Positions 41,316 through 50,038 of a stretch of 64,000 bases of DNA are shown here, one piece after another; positions within the stretch are counted from its first letter, which is position 1, and each line of letters opens with the position of its first letter. The DNA lies in the NCBI RefSeq assembly GCF_002117915.1, contig NZ_BDJB01000015.1, positions 96,913-160,912 of the forward strand, given 5' to 3'. The notes under the pieces were generated by a model. That model made no database searches, was not told the origin of the DNA, and saw only the letters and a list, made by a program, of their open reading frames with translations. Source of the stretch: Sphingomonas sp. TZW2008. GTDB taxonomy: Bacteria > Pseudomonadota > Alphaproteobacteria > Sphingomonadales > Sphingomonadaceae. The translations under genes and the position numbers were made by a program.

Positions 41316-41885
41316 ATGAAGACTGCGATAGTGGCTGCGTTGCTCACCCTGGCGCCGATACCAGTGTTGGCGCAGGCCGTTTCGCCCGCCACTTCGGGAA
41401 CGATGACCAGCGCCGACGTCGGCGTTTCGCCGATCGCGAGCCAGAGCGGACCCAATTACGTGCTCGCGGCGGCCGACGCCAACCTTTACCAGATCAAGGC
41501 CGCGCAGCTCGCCGCGACACGCGCGCAGCGGGATGACGTCAAGGCCTATGCCAAGCGCGTGCTGGCGGAAACGCAGAGCAGCCACCAGGCGCTACTTGCG
41601 GCGCTGAAGAACGATCAGCGCACGATAAAGGCGCCGCCCTCGAGCCTGTCCGCCGACCGAGCCGCCCTGCTCAAGCTGCTCCAGAAGGCGCCCAAAAGCG
41701 CGTTCGACAATCTGTATCTGACCCAGTCCGCGCAGGTCCAGCAGGCCGCATGGGCCGTGCACAAGGGTTACGCGCAGGATGGAACCGATCCGGCGCTGCA
41801 GCAGGTCGCCGGCACTGCGGTCCCGGTGCTGGAGAACGAGCTCACCACTGGCAAGTCCCTTACCCCCTCCGGGCTTGCAGGATAG
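41316..41885 (+). CDS. DUF4142 family exported protein
   Basis: The ATG at 41316 follows GGAGGA. Residues 1-20 (MKTAIVAALLTLAPIPVLAQ) are a signal peptide. The mature part is the helical, ferritin-like DUF4142 domain: YVLAAADANLYQIKAAQLAATRAQRDDVKAYAKRVL, then HQALLAAL and VPVLENELTTG. Such proteins are periplasmic or outer-membrane stress proteins of unknown reaction. An EcfG-type promoter lies just upstream, so induction under general stress is likely. Confidence 0.88.
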   Translation: MKTAIVAALLTLAPIPVLAQAVSPATSGTMTSADVGVSPIASQSGPNYVLAAADANLYQIKAAQLAATRAQRDDVKAYAKRVLAETQSSHQALLAALKNDQRTIKAPPSSLSADRAALLKLLQKAPKSAFDNLYLTQSAQVQQAAWAVHKGYAQDGTDPALQQVAGTAVPVLENELTTGKSLTPSGLAG

Positions 41886-41894
41886 GTGAAACCG

Positions 41895-41936
41895 GCCGGG
41901 CCAGGTCGATGAAGCCCCCCTTCGACCTGGTCCGGC
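41895..41936. terminator. Hairpin between convergent genes, probable bidirectional terminator
   Basis: A 15-base stem (arms 41895-41909 and 41922-41936, one G-U pair) lies between the ends of the DUF4142 gene and the marR gene. The T-run after it is weak. Confidence 0.55.
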
Positions 41937-41951
41937 ATCTGTTTGCGGCGA

Positions 41952-42446
41952 TCACTGTCTGGAGTGCAGCCGGCGGAATTGCTCCCGTGCTTCGGCGCGC
42001 ATGAGCTGCTGCATAACAATCCAGTAGCCCGTGACGGCTGTTTCTCCTGCCGCTTGGTAAGCGTTCGCCATGTTGCTCCTGAGATGCTCGAAAAGCGCGT
42101 TTTCTAGCGCTCGTCCCTTATCGGTCAAAGAAAGCAGCTTCTGACGACGATCGCGCTCCCCGACCCGTCCGGAGACGAGCCCGCGATCCATGAGGTCCCT
42201 CATGACCCTGCCAAGCGATTGCTTGGTGACGCTTAGAACGTCCAGGAGTTCGCTGACGGAAATTTCGGGATGCCTCCCCAAGAAATAAAGAACGCGGTGG
42301 TGTGCCCGCCCGAGGTTCTGCTTAGCCAGCTCGGTATCGACATGAGCCAGATGGGATCGGTGAGCAAAGAACATCAGGTCCATCCCTCCCCTGATCGCGT
42401 CATCACGCAGATACTGGGCAGGTGGCGGCAGAAGCGGCGCCGTCAC
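41952..42446 (-). CDS. MarR-family transcription regulator
   Basis: The 164-residue winged-helix regulator has NLGRAHHRVLYFLGRHPEISVSELLDVLSVTKQSLGRVMRDLM as the DNA-binding helices and GLVSGRVGERDRRQKLLSLTDKG as the wing. MarR proteins usually repress drug-efflux genes and release DNA on binding phenolic ligands. Here it lies 36 bases downstream of emrA-emrB-nodT in the same direction, so it is probably co-transcribed with its target operon. Confidence 0.88.
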   Translation of the reverse strand: MTAPLLPPPAQYLRDDAIRGGMDLMFFAHRSHLAHVDTELAKQNLGRAHHRVLYFLGRHPEISVSELLDVLSVTKQSLGRVMRDLMDRGLVSGRVGERDRRQKLLSLTDKGRALENALFEHLRSNMANAYQAAGETAVTGYWIVMQQLMRAEAREQFRRLHSRQ

Positions 42447-42482
42447 GCGGTCAGGCCCCTCCCTGGCATGGCTGCAAGACCG

Positions 42483-43910
42483 TCACTGCTGGCTCCATCC
42501 CAGTCCTATCGCCTTCTGCAAGGCGATGAATGCACGATCAAGTTCACCCGTCGCTTCCAGGACCGACTGATCAGCAGCCAGCGCCGCGCGTTCGGCCTCG
42601 ATGGATGTGGTCAGCGGGATCGCCCCCTGCTCGTATCGCTGCTTGGCGTAGGTCGCCGACTGCCTGGAACCATCCCGGCTCGCGATGCTCGAAAACAGGT
42701 TACGTCGCTGATTGCCGAAGCGGGTCAGGCTGGTTTCCGCATCGGACAGCGCGCCGAGAACAGCCTTCCGATATTGTGCTTCAGCCTCGTCACGGTCGGC
42801 CCGCGCCTGTTCGACCCGGGCACGATTGCGGCCGAAGTCAAGGAAGCTCCAGCTGATCCGCGGCAGCAGCAGACCCGCTACGCTGTCAGGATCGACCGCA
42901 TCGGCAATATTGGGACCACCCAGGCCGATGATGCCCATGATACTGACCGAAGGGAACTGCCGGGCAATGTTGACGCCAATCTTTGCGTTCGATGCCGCCA
43001 GCTGCCGCTCGGCCGCGCGAATGTCTGGGCGGCGCCGAAGCATGGCGGCGGGATCGCCGATCGCGACAGTCCCGGGGATCATCGGAATCGGAGCGGGCGC
43101 GGAGAGCGCCGCGTCGTGCGCACCGGGCTCGTCGCCGGTGAGCAGGGCAAGCTGGTCCAGCGTGGTCGCGATCTGTCCCTCAAGCGGCAACAGTCCCGCC
43201 TCCGTGCGAGTCAGCTCGGTCTTCAGACGCACCACCTCGTCGCGCGATGAGGCGCCGCGCTGCTCGCGCTGTTGCAGCAGGGCGAGTGATCGCTGCTGAA
43301 GCTGCGCGGAGCGGCGCGCCAGGATCAGGCGCTGCTGGAGTTCGCGCAAGGTCACATAGTTCTGGGCCACCTCCGCCGAGAGACGAACTTGCGCATCAGC
43401 TCTATTGGCTTCGGCCGCCTGAGCCTGGGCCTCGGCACCTTCGGCCGCGCGGCGCCGTCCGCCGAAGAGATCGATCTCCCACGACGCATCAAGGCCGGCA
43501 TTGTAGAATTCGGCCCTGATACGATCGGATTGCTCGCCCTGCGTCGGCAGCGCGAGCGAGCCTGCGGGAAGATCGGCGACGATCGCAGTGCCCGACGCCG
43601 AGACGGTGGGCAGCTGGTTCGCGCGCTGTTCGCGCAAGCTGGCGCGCGCCTTGCGGATGCGCGCCTCCGCGATCGCCACGTCGGGATTTGAGGCAAGCGC
43701 GCGGTTGATCAGCGTCGTGAGCTGCAGATCGCCCATGCCTTCCCACCAGCGCGCAACAGGGGCTTGCGGTGACGTGACTACCTGATCTGCGCGGCGAAAT
43801 GTCGTTCCGGGACGCTCGCCGCTCGCGACGCCCGGCGGGCCTCCATAATTGGGTCCGACGACGCAGCCGGTCAGGAGGGCGGGCAGAATGGCCCAGCTAA
43901 GTCGCTTCAT
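42483..43910 (-). CDS. NodT-family outer-membrane efflux lipoprotein
   Basis: The N-terminus MKRLSWAILPALLTGCVVGPNYGGPPG is a lipoprotein signal with LTGC lipobox and the VGP-Y motif of RND/NodT outer-membrane factors. The rest has two TolC-like repeats rich in long helices (LREQRANQLPTVSASG, LSAEVAQNYVTLRELQQRLILARR; LLPRISWSFLDFGRNRARV). At 475 residues it is full length. It completes a tripartite pump with the EmrA and EmrB genes, which it follows with a one-base overlap. Confidence 0.92.
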   Translation of the reverse strand: MKRLSWAILPALLTGCVVGPNYGGPPGVASGERPGTTFRRADQVVTSPQAPVARWWEGMGDLQLTTLINRALASNPDVAIAEARIRKARASLREQRANQLPTVSASGTAIVADLPAGSLALPTQGEQSDRIRAEFYNAGLDASWEIDLFGGRRRAAEGAEAQAQAAEANRADAQVRLSAEVAQNYVTLRELQQRLILARRSAQLQQRSLALLQQREQRGASSRDEVVRLKTELTRTEAGLLPLEGQIATTLDQLALLTGDEPGAHDAALSAPAPIPMIPGTVAIGDPAAMLRRRPDIRAAERQLAASNAKIGVNIARQFPSVSIMGIIGLGGPNIADAVDPDSVAGLLLPRISWSFLDFGRNRARVEQARADRDEAEAQYRKAVLGALSDAETSLTRFGNQRRNLFSSIASRDGSRQSATYAKQRYEQGAIPLTTSIEAERAALAADQSVLEATGELDRAFIALQKAIGLGWSQQ

Positions 43911-45436
43911 CAGTGCATCGCCATCTGCGTGTCGGAGGAGATCGGGCGGAGGAACAGCGCCAGCGGGGTAGTGATCGCAATCGCGACGCCGAGCGCGAAA
44001 AACAGATCGTTATAGGCCATGACGGTAGCTTGCTCGAGGAGCTGCCCGGCAAGCTGCCTATAGGCGCCCGCTTCGCCGGACGGCATGGACATGGCCTTCG
44101 CGAACCACTCCTGCGTGGTCGCCGCGTTGGCCGACACCGTCTCCCCTAGCCGATTGAAATGCAGGAAAGTCTGCCGGTCCTGGAGGGTCGCCATCAGGGC
44201 GAGGCCGATCGATCCGCCAAGGTTCCGTCCCGCGTTGAACAGCGCGGACGCGTCGCCGGCATCCTCGGGCGCCACGGCGCTGATCGCGGCCTGGTTAAGG
44301 AACATCATGGCGAAGATCTGCCCGAAGCCGCGGACGAGCTGGGAATCCCTCAGATCGCCCCCCGCCGATTGTGCGGTGAGGTGCCAATCCATGGCGCAAC
44401 TGACGCCGATCAGCGTCATCCCGACGAAGACAGCCAGCCGGACATCGAGATATTTGAACGCGAGCGGCAGGAACGGCATCAGCATCAGGGCAGGGATGCC
44501 GGAGACGAAGACCACCTTGCCCGATTGCAGGGCGCTGTAATCCGCCATCGACGAGAGGAATTGCGGGATCAGGAAGGTCACGCCGTAGAGCACGACGCCG
44601 ATGACAAGGCTGAGGACGAAGACGCTGCCGAACGACCGGCTGAAGATCAGCGACAGCTTGAGAACCGGATGCGCGGAGCGGACCTGTCCGATCGTGATGA
44701 GCGCAAAGCCGAACACCGTTGCGATCGCGAGCTTCACGATCATCGCGGACTCGAACCACATCTCGCGCTGTCCCTCCTCCAGCATGACGGTGAGCGCTCC
44801 CAAGCCGATCGCGAGCCCCGCGATCCCGAACCAGTCGGCATGGCGCAGCTGGTCGAGCCGCAGCTTCTCGTGCTTGAGCCCGAACAGCAGGAGCAGGACG
44901 AGCCCGGCACAGACCGGCACGTTGAGGAAGAAGGCATAATGCCAGCTGTAATTGTCGGTGAGCCAACCACCGATGATCGGCCCGAGCACCGGGCCGAGGA
45001 TCGCGGTGCCGCCGAACGCGGCGGTGCCGATCGGCTGCTGTGACGGGGGCAGCCGCGTCGCGATGATGGTCATGGCAGTCGGAATCAGCGCACCACCGGT
45101 AAAGCCCTGGCCCACACGGCCAGCGATCATCATCGGCAGCGTCGTCGAGATGCCGCACACGACGGAAAAGCCGGTGAAGCTGATCGCCGCGCCCAGCAGG
45201 AAGTTGCGCAGACCGAACAGGCGCACCAGGAAGGGGCTTAGCGGGATCATGACGATCTCCGCCACGAGATAGGAGGTCGCGACCCAGGTGCCCTCGGTGC
45301 CGCTCGCGCCGATTTCGCCCTGGATTGTGGGCAGGGCCGCATTGACGATCGAGATGTCGAGAAGCGCCATGAACGACCCGATCGTGCCTGCAGCGACGGC
45401 AAGCCAGTCGCGCAGGCCGGCGCGTTCCGCCGCCAT
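43910..45436 (-). CDS. emrB: DHA2-family MFS efflux pump (EmrB type)
   Basis: The 508-residue protein has about 14 hydrophobic helices, the DHA2 number. FMALLDISIVNAALPTIQGEIGA is the hallmark motif D1 of the family, and VGQGFTGGALIPTAMTII and GWLTDNYSWHYAFFLNVP are the other conserved blocks. It exports hydrophobic drugs by proton antiport. Its ends overlap the nodT and emrA genes by one base each, making a coupled operon. Confidence 0.93.
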   Translation of the reverse strand: MAAERAGLRDWLAVAAGTIGSFMALLDISIVNAALPTIQGEIGASGTEGTWVATSYLVAEIVMIPLSPFLVRLFGLRNFLLGAAISFTGFSVVCGISTTLPMMIAGRVGQGFTGGALIPTAMTIIATRLPPSQQPIGTAAFGGTAILGPVLGPIIGGWLTDNYSWHYAFFLNVPVCAGLVLLLLFGLKHEKLRLDQLRHADWFGIAGLAIGLGALTVMLEEGQREMWFESAMIVKLAIATVFGFALITIGQVRSAHPVLKLSLIFSRSFGSVFVLSLVIGVVLYGVTFLIPQFLSSMADYSALQSGKVVFVSGIPALMLMPFLPLAFKYLDVRLAVFVGMTLIGVSCAMDWHLTAQSAGGDLRDSQLVRGFGQIFAMMFLNQAAISAVAPEDAGDASALFNAGRNLGGSIGLALMATLQDRQTFLHFNRLGETVSANAATTQEWFAKAMSMPSGEAGAYRQLAGQLLEQATVMAYNDLFFALGVAIAITTPLALFLRPISSDTQMAMH

Positions 45437-46674
45437 CAGCGCGCGCCCTGCGTCTCGCCGCGCTTCAGCCGCTCGGTTTCCTGCTTGATTCGTTCCCGGC
45501 TTCCCTTGGCGCCGATCGTGTCGACCGTCACCTCCACCGACAGTCCGGGACGCAGCACCCGCCGCGCCTCCGGACCCGCCTCGATGCTGATCCGCACGGG
45601 CACGCGCTGGACAATCTTGGTGAAGTTCCCGGTCGCGTTCTCGGGCGGGATGAGTGAAAACTGCGCGCCCGTCCCCGGAGAAAAACTGGCGACCCGGCCT
45701 CGCAGTTCGGCACCGTCCAGTGCATCCACCTTGATGGTCACGGGCTGCCCGACGCGCATCAGCGCGACCTGAGTTTCCTTGAAGTTCGCCTCGATGTAGA
45801 GTTGATCGACTGGCACCACCGACATCAGCCGGGTCGCCGGCTGGACATATTGCCCAGCCCGGACGGCCTTGTCGGCGACAACGCCGTCGATGCTGCTGCG
45901 GATCTCGACGGCCCCGAGGTCCGTCGAGGCGCGCGCAAGCTGCGCCTGCGCGGTGCCACGCTGCGCCTCCGCCTGACCGATGCGAGCCGCTTGGGTTGCA
46001 ACACTGCGACGGGCGGCGAGGTAGGCCGCTCGCTGCGCGCGCAGCTCCGCGGCAGCCCGGTCACGCTGAAGCACCAGGCTTGCCAGCCGCTCACGCGATT
46101 CCGCCCCTGTCCGGGTGAGCGGTTCGTAGCGTCTTACCTCGTTCTCTGCCGCTGCGGCGGCAGCCTCGGCGCTCGCGACCTGGGCGGCCGCCTGGGCGAC
46201 CGTGGCCTGTTGCTCATCAAGTGTCCGGCGCGCAGTGGTGATGTTGGCGCCGGCTGCGGCGATCTGGGCTTGCGCCTCTTCGACATTGGCGCGGTAGTCG
46301 CGAGGATCGAGCACGGCGAGCAGCTGACCGCGACGGACAGGCTGGTTGTCGGCGACGAGAACACGCTCGACATAGCCGCCCACCTTCGGCGAGACGGTCA
46401 CGAAGTCCGCGCGCACATAGGCGTTGTTGGTCGACTGCAGGAACTGGCCGCTCGCGCGGTAATTCATGTACCAAACGATAGCCGCGATGATGCCGGCGAC
46501 AAGCGCGGCGATGAGGACGTAGCGAATGATGGGGTAGCGCTCGAGAAGCGACGGCTTCTTTTCGCCATTCATCTCCTCGGAACCGTCCTCCGACCTGGAT
46601 TCTGGGTGAAAATTCGCGTCCGGGTCGTCATGTCTCACTTTGTTTTCGTGGTTCTCAGCCCGATCGTCAGCCAC
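45436..46674 (-). CDS. emrA: EmrA-type membrane-fusion protein (HlyD family)
   Basis: An acidic, polar N-terminus of about 45 residues precedes one membrane helix (YVLIAALVAGIIAAIVWY). The lipoyl half-motifs (AYVRADFVTVSPKVGGYVERVLVADNQPVRRGQLLAVLDPRDY; VVADKAVRAGQYVQPA), a long helical hairpin and the beta-barrel part follow. It bridges EmrB to the outer-membrane lipoprotein. It is the first gene of the efflux operon, with an operator-like site 20-35 bases upstream. Confidence 0.92.
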   Translation of the reverse strand: MADDRAENHENKVRHDDPDANFHPESRSEDGSEEMNGEKKPSLLERYPIIRYVLIAALVAGIIAAIVWYMNYRASGQFLQSTNNAYVRADFVTVSPKVGGYVERVLVADNQPVRRGQLLAVLDPRDYRANVEEAQAQIAAAGANITTARRTLDEQQATVAQAAAQVASAEAAAAAAENEVRRYEPLTRTGAESRERLASLVLQRDRAAAELRAQRAAYLAARRSVATQAARIGQAEAQRGTAQAQLARASTDLGAVEIRSSIDGVVADKAVRAGQYVQPATRLMSVVPVDQLYIEANFKETQVALMRVGQPVTIKVDALDGAELRGRVASFSPGTGAQFSLIPPENATGNFTKIVQRVPVRISIEAGPEARRVLRPGLSVEVTVDTIGAKGSRERIKQETERLKRGETQGAR

Positions 46675-46692
46675 CCTGCCGTCCCGTCAAAT

Positions 46693-46709
46693 GTAAACCG
46701 AACCGTAGC
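46693..46709 (-). promoter_or_regulatory. Operator-like site ahead of the efflux operon
   Basis: GTAAACCGAACCGTAGC, just upstream of emrA, shares GTAAACCG(A/T)ACCGT with the site at 60261-60276. The latter has an interrupted AAAC..GTAC..GTTT symmetry. A TetR- or MarR-type regulator could bind both. Identity of the regulator is not shown. Confidence 0.45.
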
Positions 46710-46744
46710 ATAGTCGGAGCTCGAGAGTAACGCTACAGACATTC

Positions 46745-46768
46745 CGGGCGTCGCACATATGACGCCCG
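46745..46768. repeat. Inverted repeat CGGGCGTC / GACGCCCG
   Basis: Two perfect 8-base arms with an 8-base loop lie about 70 bases upstream of emrA. It could be the MarR operator or part of the promoter region. The rest of 46675-46946 shows no gene. Confidence 0.4.
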
Positions 46769-46946
46769 AATGAGTCGCGTCGGGAAGCTAATCCGACGCT
46801 GGCCAAACCACGTTCGAATTGTGTCTCGCCGCCACCCAAGATGTGACGGTCGGTATGTGCAGATCCTGATCTCGATCTGGCCGGGCGCCAGCCGACGCGA
46901 AACGTCGGCCTTCGGCAACTTCCAGGTGTCAGGCCAAAGTCCCAAG

Positions 46947-46975
46947 AAAAGGCCGCTCTGTTTTGCCAGAGCGGC
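46947..46975 (-). terminator. Rho-independent terminator of the NUDIX-thioesterase-hydratase operon
   Basis: GCCGCTCTG and CAGAGCGGC pair around TTTTGC. Read on the minus strand the stem is followed by TTTTCTT. It lies 36 bases beyond the stop of the NUDIX gene. Confidence 0.75.
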
Positions 46976-47010
46976 ATGGGGAGGTTCTGCAATAGTCGGA
47001 ACCTGGGATG

Positions 47011-47817
47011 TCAGGCCCTGAGCTCAGTCAAACTCTGTGTGACTTCACCATAGCCAGCATCGAGCGGAATGGTCAGAACGCGCTCTCCGTCCCGTGTCTC
47101 GATCTGCGGGAGCACGGTGACCAGCGGACGTGCCTCCGCTCGGGCGAGGCAATCCGCTGCGCTCTCGGCCTCGGCCAGCAGCTTCACGTTCATCAAGGTG
47201 GGGAAGATCACGGTTCGGGCGCCGCTTCGGGCGAGGTCCAGGACCGACTCTGGCGCGATCCACTCGGCATCGACCGTTTCATGTCCGTCGCAGATCGCGA
47301 CCTGGTCGGCCGGAGCGGGGGCAGCGTAGAACCAGGTGTCGAACCGCTTCGGCATCATTTCTGGAGTGATCCAGCGGGCGAAAACGGTCAGGGCGGTCAG
47401 CGAGAGCTTCACCCCCAATCCGGCGACGACATCGAGGAAGGCGAGTTCCCCGGTATCGACCTTCCGGCGGGCCTCGGCGTCGCATACACTGGAGAAGCCG
47501 CGGCCGTCGGGATAGTTGGCCAGCAGGATCCCCGCTTCCTCGAACGCCTCGCGGATGGCGCCGATGCGCAGCGCGCGCTGGGTCGCGTCGATTTCGTCCC
47601 ACCCGGTTACGTGATCGCGCCAGCGCGGATCGTCGTCACCGGGGTGCATCTTGCCTCCCGGGAACACCAGCGCTCCCGAGGCGAAATCGATCTGGTGGTG
47701 TCGTCGCACCATGAGCACCTGATATTCGGGCACATCCCGCAGCAGCAGGATGGTGCCGGCCGGTCGCGGCTCGGCCGGAGTGCGCCTGGCGTCCGCCGAC
47801 GCGGTCTCGATGCTCAT
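47011..47817 (-). CDS. NUDIX hydrolase
   Basis: I chose the ATG at 47817, which has GGAGAG four bases upstream; an ATG at 47844 overlaps the previous stop. GTILLLRDVPEYQVLMVRRH and FASGALVFPGGKMHPGDDD lead to the NUDIX helix GAIREAFEEAGILLA, with the REx2EE core and an insertion typical of the CoA-pyrophosphatase / NUDT19-like group. It may hydrolyse CoA derivatives, which would fit its place after an enoyl-CoA hydratase and a thioesterase. The substrate is inferred. Confidence 0.85.
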   Translation of the reverse strand: MSIETASADARRTPAEPRPAGTILLLRDVPEYQVLMVRRHHQIDFASGALVFPGGKMHPGDDDPRWRDHVTGWDEIDATQRALRIGAIREAFEEAGILLANYPDGRGFSSVCDAEARRKVDTGELAFLDVVAGLGVKLSLTALTVFARWITPEMMPKRFDTWFYAAPAPADQVAICDGHETVDAEWIAPESVLDLARSGARTVIFPTLMNVKLLAEAESAADCLARAEARPLVTVLPQIETRDGERVLTIPLDAGYGEVTQSLTELRA

Positions 47818-47840
47818 GATCTCTCCTATTCTCTGCACGG

Positions 47841-48290
47841 TCATGTCGCGATGCCGCCGTCCCGCATGAGATACGAACCGCGACCGCTGGCGAGCAGCAC
47901 GTCGTCGGGCGAGCGCACCTCGCTGTCCGCGACCGACAGCGTCCGTCCTATCTTCACGACGCGCGCGTGGATGTGAAGCGGGCCGCCGCTTGCCGGACGG
48001 TGATAATCGACGTGGAGCGACGCGGTGGCGCTGACCGCACGCGTCCTCGTCAGCAGGACATACATGCCGGCGAGATCGATCAGGCTGGCGAGCACGCCGC
48101 CATGCACGGACGGGATCCGCGGATTCGATACGATCTCGTCGCGCCACGGCATGCTGAGGTGAAGGACACCGTCTGTCACGTCCTCGACGCGAAGCCCGAG
48201 CCAGGCGTGGAACGGCGCGATCGAGAGCGCGCCTTGCAATGCGGCGCCCGCCAGCCCGTTCGCGATACCCGAGGATGCCTCGTCAACCAT
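47841..48290 (-). CDS. PaaI-type hotdog thioesterase
   Basis: The 149-residue hotdog-fold protein has the motif VHGGVLASLIDLAG near residue 62, with the HGG and acidic residue used by PaaI-like acyl-CoA thioesterases, and VDYHRPASGGPLHIHARVVKIGRTL as the later strands. It probably releases acids from dead-end CoA thioesters. It follows the enoyl-CoA hydratase gene by one base and precedes the NUDIX gene. Confidence 0.88.
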   Translation of the reverse strand: MVDEASSGIANGLAGAALQGALSIAPFHAWLGLRVEDVTDGVLHLSMPWRDEIVSNPRIPSVHGGVLASLIDLAGMYVLLTRTRAVSATASLHVDYHRPASGGPLHIHARVVKIGRTLSVADSEVRSPDDVLLASGRGSYLMRDGGIAT

Positions 48291-48291
48291 C

Positions 48292-49101
48292 TCAACGTCC
48301 CTTGAAAACGGGTGTACGCTTTTCCATGAAGGCGCGCGGACCTTCGCGCGCGTCTTCAGTTCGGAACACCGGCGCGGCGAAGCCCGACTCGAGGTTCATG
48401 CCTTCGCTCTCCGGCCGCCCGATACAGGCGCGCGCCGACGCGCGGATCGCCTGCACCGCGATCGGGCCGTTGGCGGCGATCCGTCGCGCGAAGTCGAGCG
48501 CCGCAGGCAGCACCTCCTCCGGCGCAACGACGCGGTTGAGGAAGCCATAGTCGAGCGCGGTTCCGGCATCGATCAGATCGCCGGTGAGCAGCAATTCCAT
48601 CGCGCGCGCAAAGGGAAGCTGGCGCGGCAGTCGCACCGTCGATCCCCCGCCCGGGAAGATCGCCCATTTGACCTCCTGCACGCCGAAGCGCGCGGCGCTC
48701 GATGCGATCCTGAGATCTGTACCCTGGACCAGTTCCATGCCGCCTGCGATCGCATGCCCGTTGATGGCGGCGATCACCGGCTTGACGACGTCAAATGTGC
48801 GCAGCAGCGCGGTGCCGAGAATATCGCGGTCAGCGAGCACGCGGCGATCCCACTCGTCCTCCGGCGGTCGCCCGCCGCTGACGAGCGGGATAAGGCGGCC
48901 GAGGTCGGCACCCGAGCAGAAGGCGTCGCCGGTGCCGGTCACGACCGCGACGCGGATCTCGGCGGCGTCGCGCACCCTGCTCCAGCAGTCGGCCAGTTCC
49001 ACCAGCATCTGCGGATCAAGCGCGTTGCGCGCCGCGGGTCGGTTGAGATGGATGATGGCGATATATCCATCGGTTTCCATCCAGGCTGCGTTGTCGGTCA
49101 T
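48292..49101 (-). CDS. Enoyl-CoA hydratase/isomerase family protein
   Basis: The ATG at 49101 has GGGAGGGG upstream. This crotonase-fold enzyme of 269 residues has CSGADLGRL as the oxyanion-hole region, AAINGHAIAGGMELVQGTDL with one catalytic-position Glu, and FGVQEVKWAIFPGGGST with the second. Both acidic residues are present, so hydration of an enoyl-CoA is plausible. It is the first gene of the operon divergent from the GntR-led operon, and it probably supplies the hydratase step that operon lacks. Confidence 0.9.
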   Translation of the reverse strand: MTDNAAWMETDGYIAIIHLNRPAARNALDPQMLVELADCWSRVRDAAEIRVAVVTGTGDAFCSGADLGRLIPLVSGGRPPEDEWDRRVLADRDILGTALLRTFDVVKPVIAAINGHAIAGGMELVQGTDLRIASSAARFGVQEVKWAIFPGGGSTVRLPRQLPFARAMELLLTGDLIDAGTALDYGFLNRVVAPEEVLPAALDFARRIAANGPIAVQAIRASARACIGRPESEGMNLESGFAAPVFRTEDAREGPRAFMEKRTPVFKGR

Positions 49102-49227
49102 CAATTCCCCTCCCGCGCTTTAACATTATACCCTTTTAATAGCCTTGCAAGCCGGCGACGGCAGCAATTTGCCGCTGGACAAAGATAAAGCAGTGGAGCA
49201 ACATAAAACCATGATAAGGATTCATTG
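49102..49227. promoter_or_regulatory. Divergent promoter region of the two catabolic operons
   Basis: This AT-richer 126-base gap (TTTAACATTATACCCTTTTA at 49119-49138) separates the oppositely transcribed hydratase and GntR genes. It should hold both promoters and the GntR operator. I could not single out a convincing FadR-type operator by eye. Confidence 0.5.
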
Positions 49228-49992
49228 ATGCCGGACGTGGATGAGCAGGGCGAGGCGCTCTCGTTCGCAAGGGGCAAGCGCGCGCTTCGCGTGGCGCAGG
49301 CGATCGTGCACGACATCGAGGCCGACGCACGCCAGGTCGGCGACCGGCTGCCTCCGGAGCACGACATGCTCGCGCGGTACGAAGTCGCCCGCGCCACATT
49401 GCGTGAGGCGCTGCGTTTTCTGGAACTGCAGGGCGTGCTCCACCTGCAGCCCGGTCGAGGCGGCGGGCCGGTGGTCGCGCGGCCGCAGATTGGCGATTTC
49501 ACGAGTTCGCTTGCGCTCGTACTGCACTTCGTCGGCACCGACCTGCGCGCGCTGATCGAGCTGCGCGAGGCGCTGGCCCCGCGGGCGGCCTCTCACGCTG
49601 CCCGGCGCGCAACGGCGGCGGATCTGATGGCGCTGGCAAGCTGCTTCGCCGATCTCGAGCAGCAGGTGGAATCGATGCTGTTCGAGGAAACCAACCGGCG
49701 CTTCCACGACCTTCTGGCATGGGCGAGCGGCAATCCGCTGTTCGGGTTGCTCACGTCCGCGCTGCATCTGCTGACCCGCGACCTTTCGCGCCAGCTCGGC
49801 TATTCCGAGCACGAGCGCGAGAACCAGGTTCGTCGCCTCGCGCGCGTCGTCCATGCGGTGCGGCTGCGCGACGCGGTCACGGCGCGGCGCGAGATGGAAC
49901 GGCTCGTCGAGGGATCGGCGGAGTATCTCGGGCGGCGCAGCCCCGACCTGATGGATCAGAAGGTGCGCTGGACCCAGGCGTTCGAGGCGTAG
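49228..49992 (+). CDS. GntR-family regulator (FadR/FCD type)
   Basis: The ATG at 49228 has AAGGA seven bases upstream. Residues 15-75 are the winged helix (RVAQAIVHDIEADARQVGDRLPPEHDMLARYEVARATLREALRFLELQGVL). The C-terminal FCD domain has the metal-site-type pattern ELREALAPRAASHAA, RRFHDLLAWASGN and HAVRLRD. It is the first gene of a ten-gene catabolic operon and diverges from the hydratase operon, so it probably represses both until an acid or acyl-CoA ligand binds. Confidence 0.88.
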   Translation: MPDVDEQGEALSFARGKRALRVAQAIVHDIEADARQVGDRLPPEHDMLARYEVARATLREALRFLELQGVLHLQPGRGGGPVVARPQIGDFTSSLALVLHFVGTDLRALIELREALAPRAASHAARRATAADLMALASCFADLEQQVESMLFEETNRRFHDLLAWASGNPLFGLLTSALHLLTRDLSRQLGYSEHERENQVRRLARVVHAVRLRDAVTARREMERLVEGSAEYLGRRSPDLMDQKVRWTQAFEA

Positions 49993-50038
49993 CCGCCGGA
50001 GTAGATCAGCAACGAGAACGATGTGGGAGAGACGGACA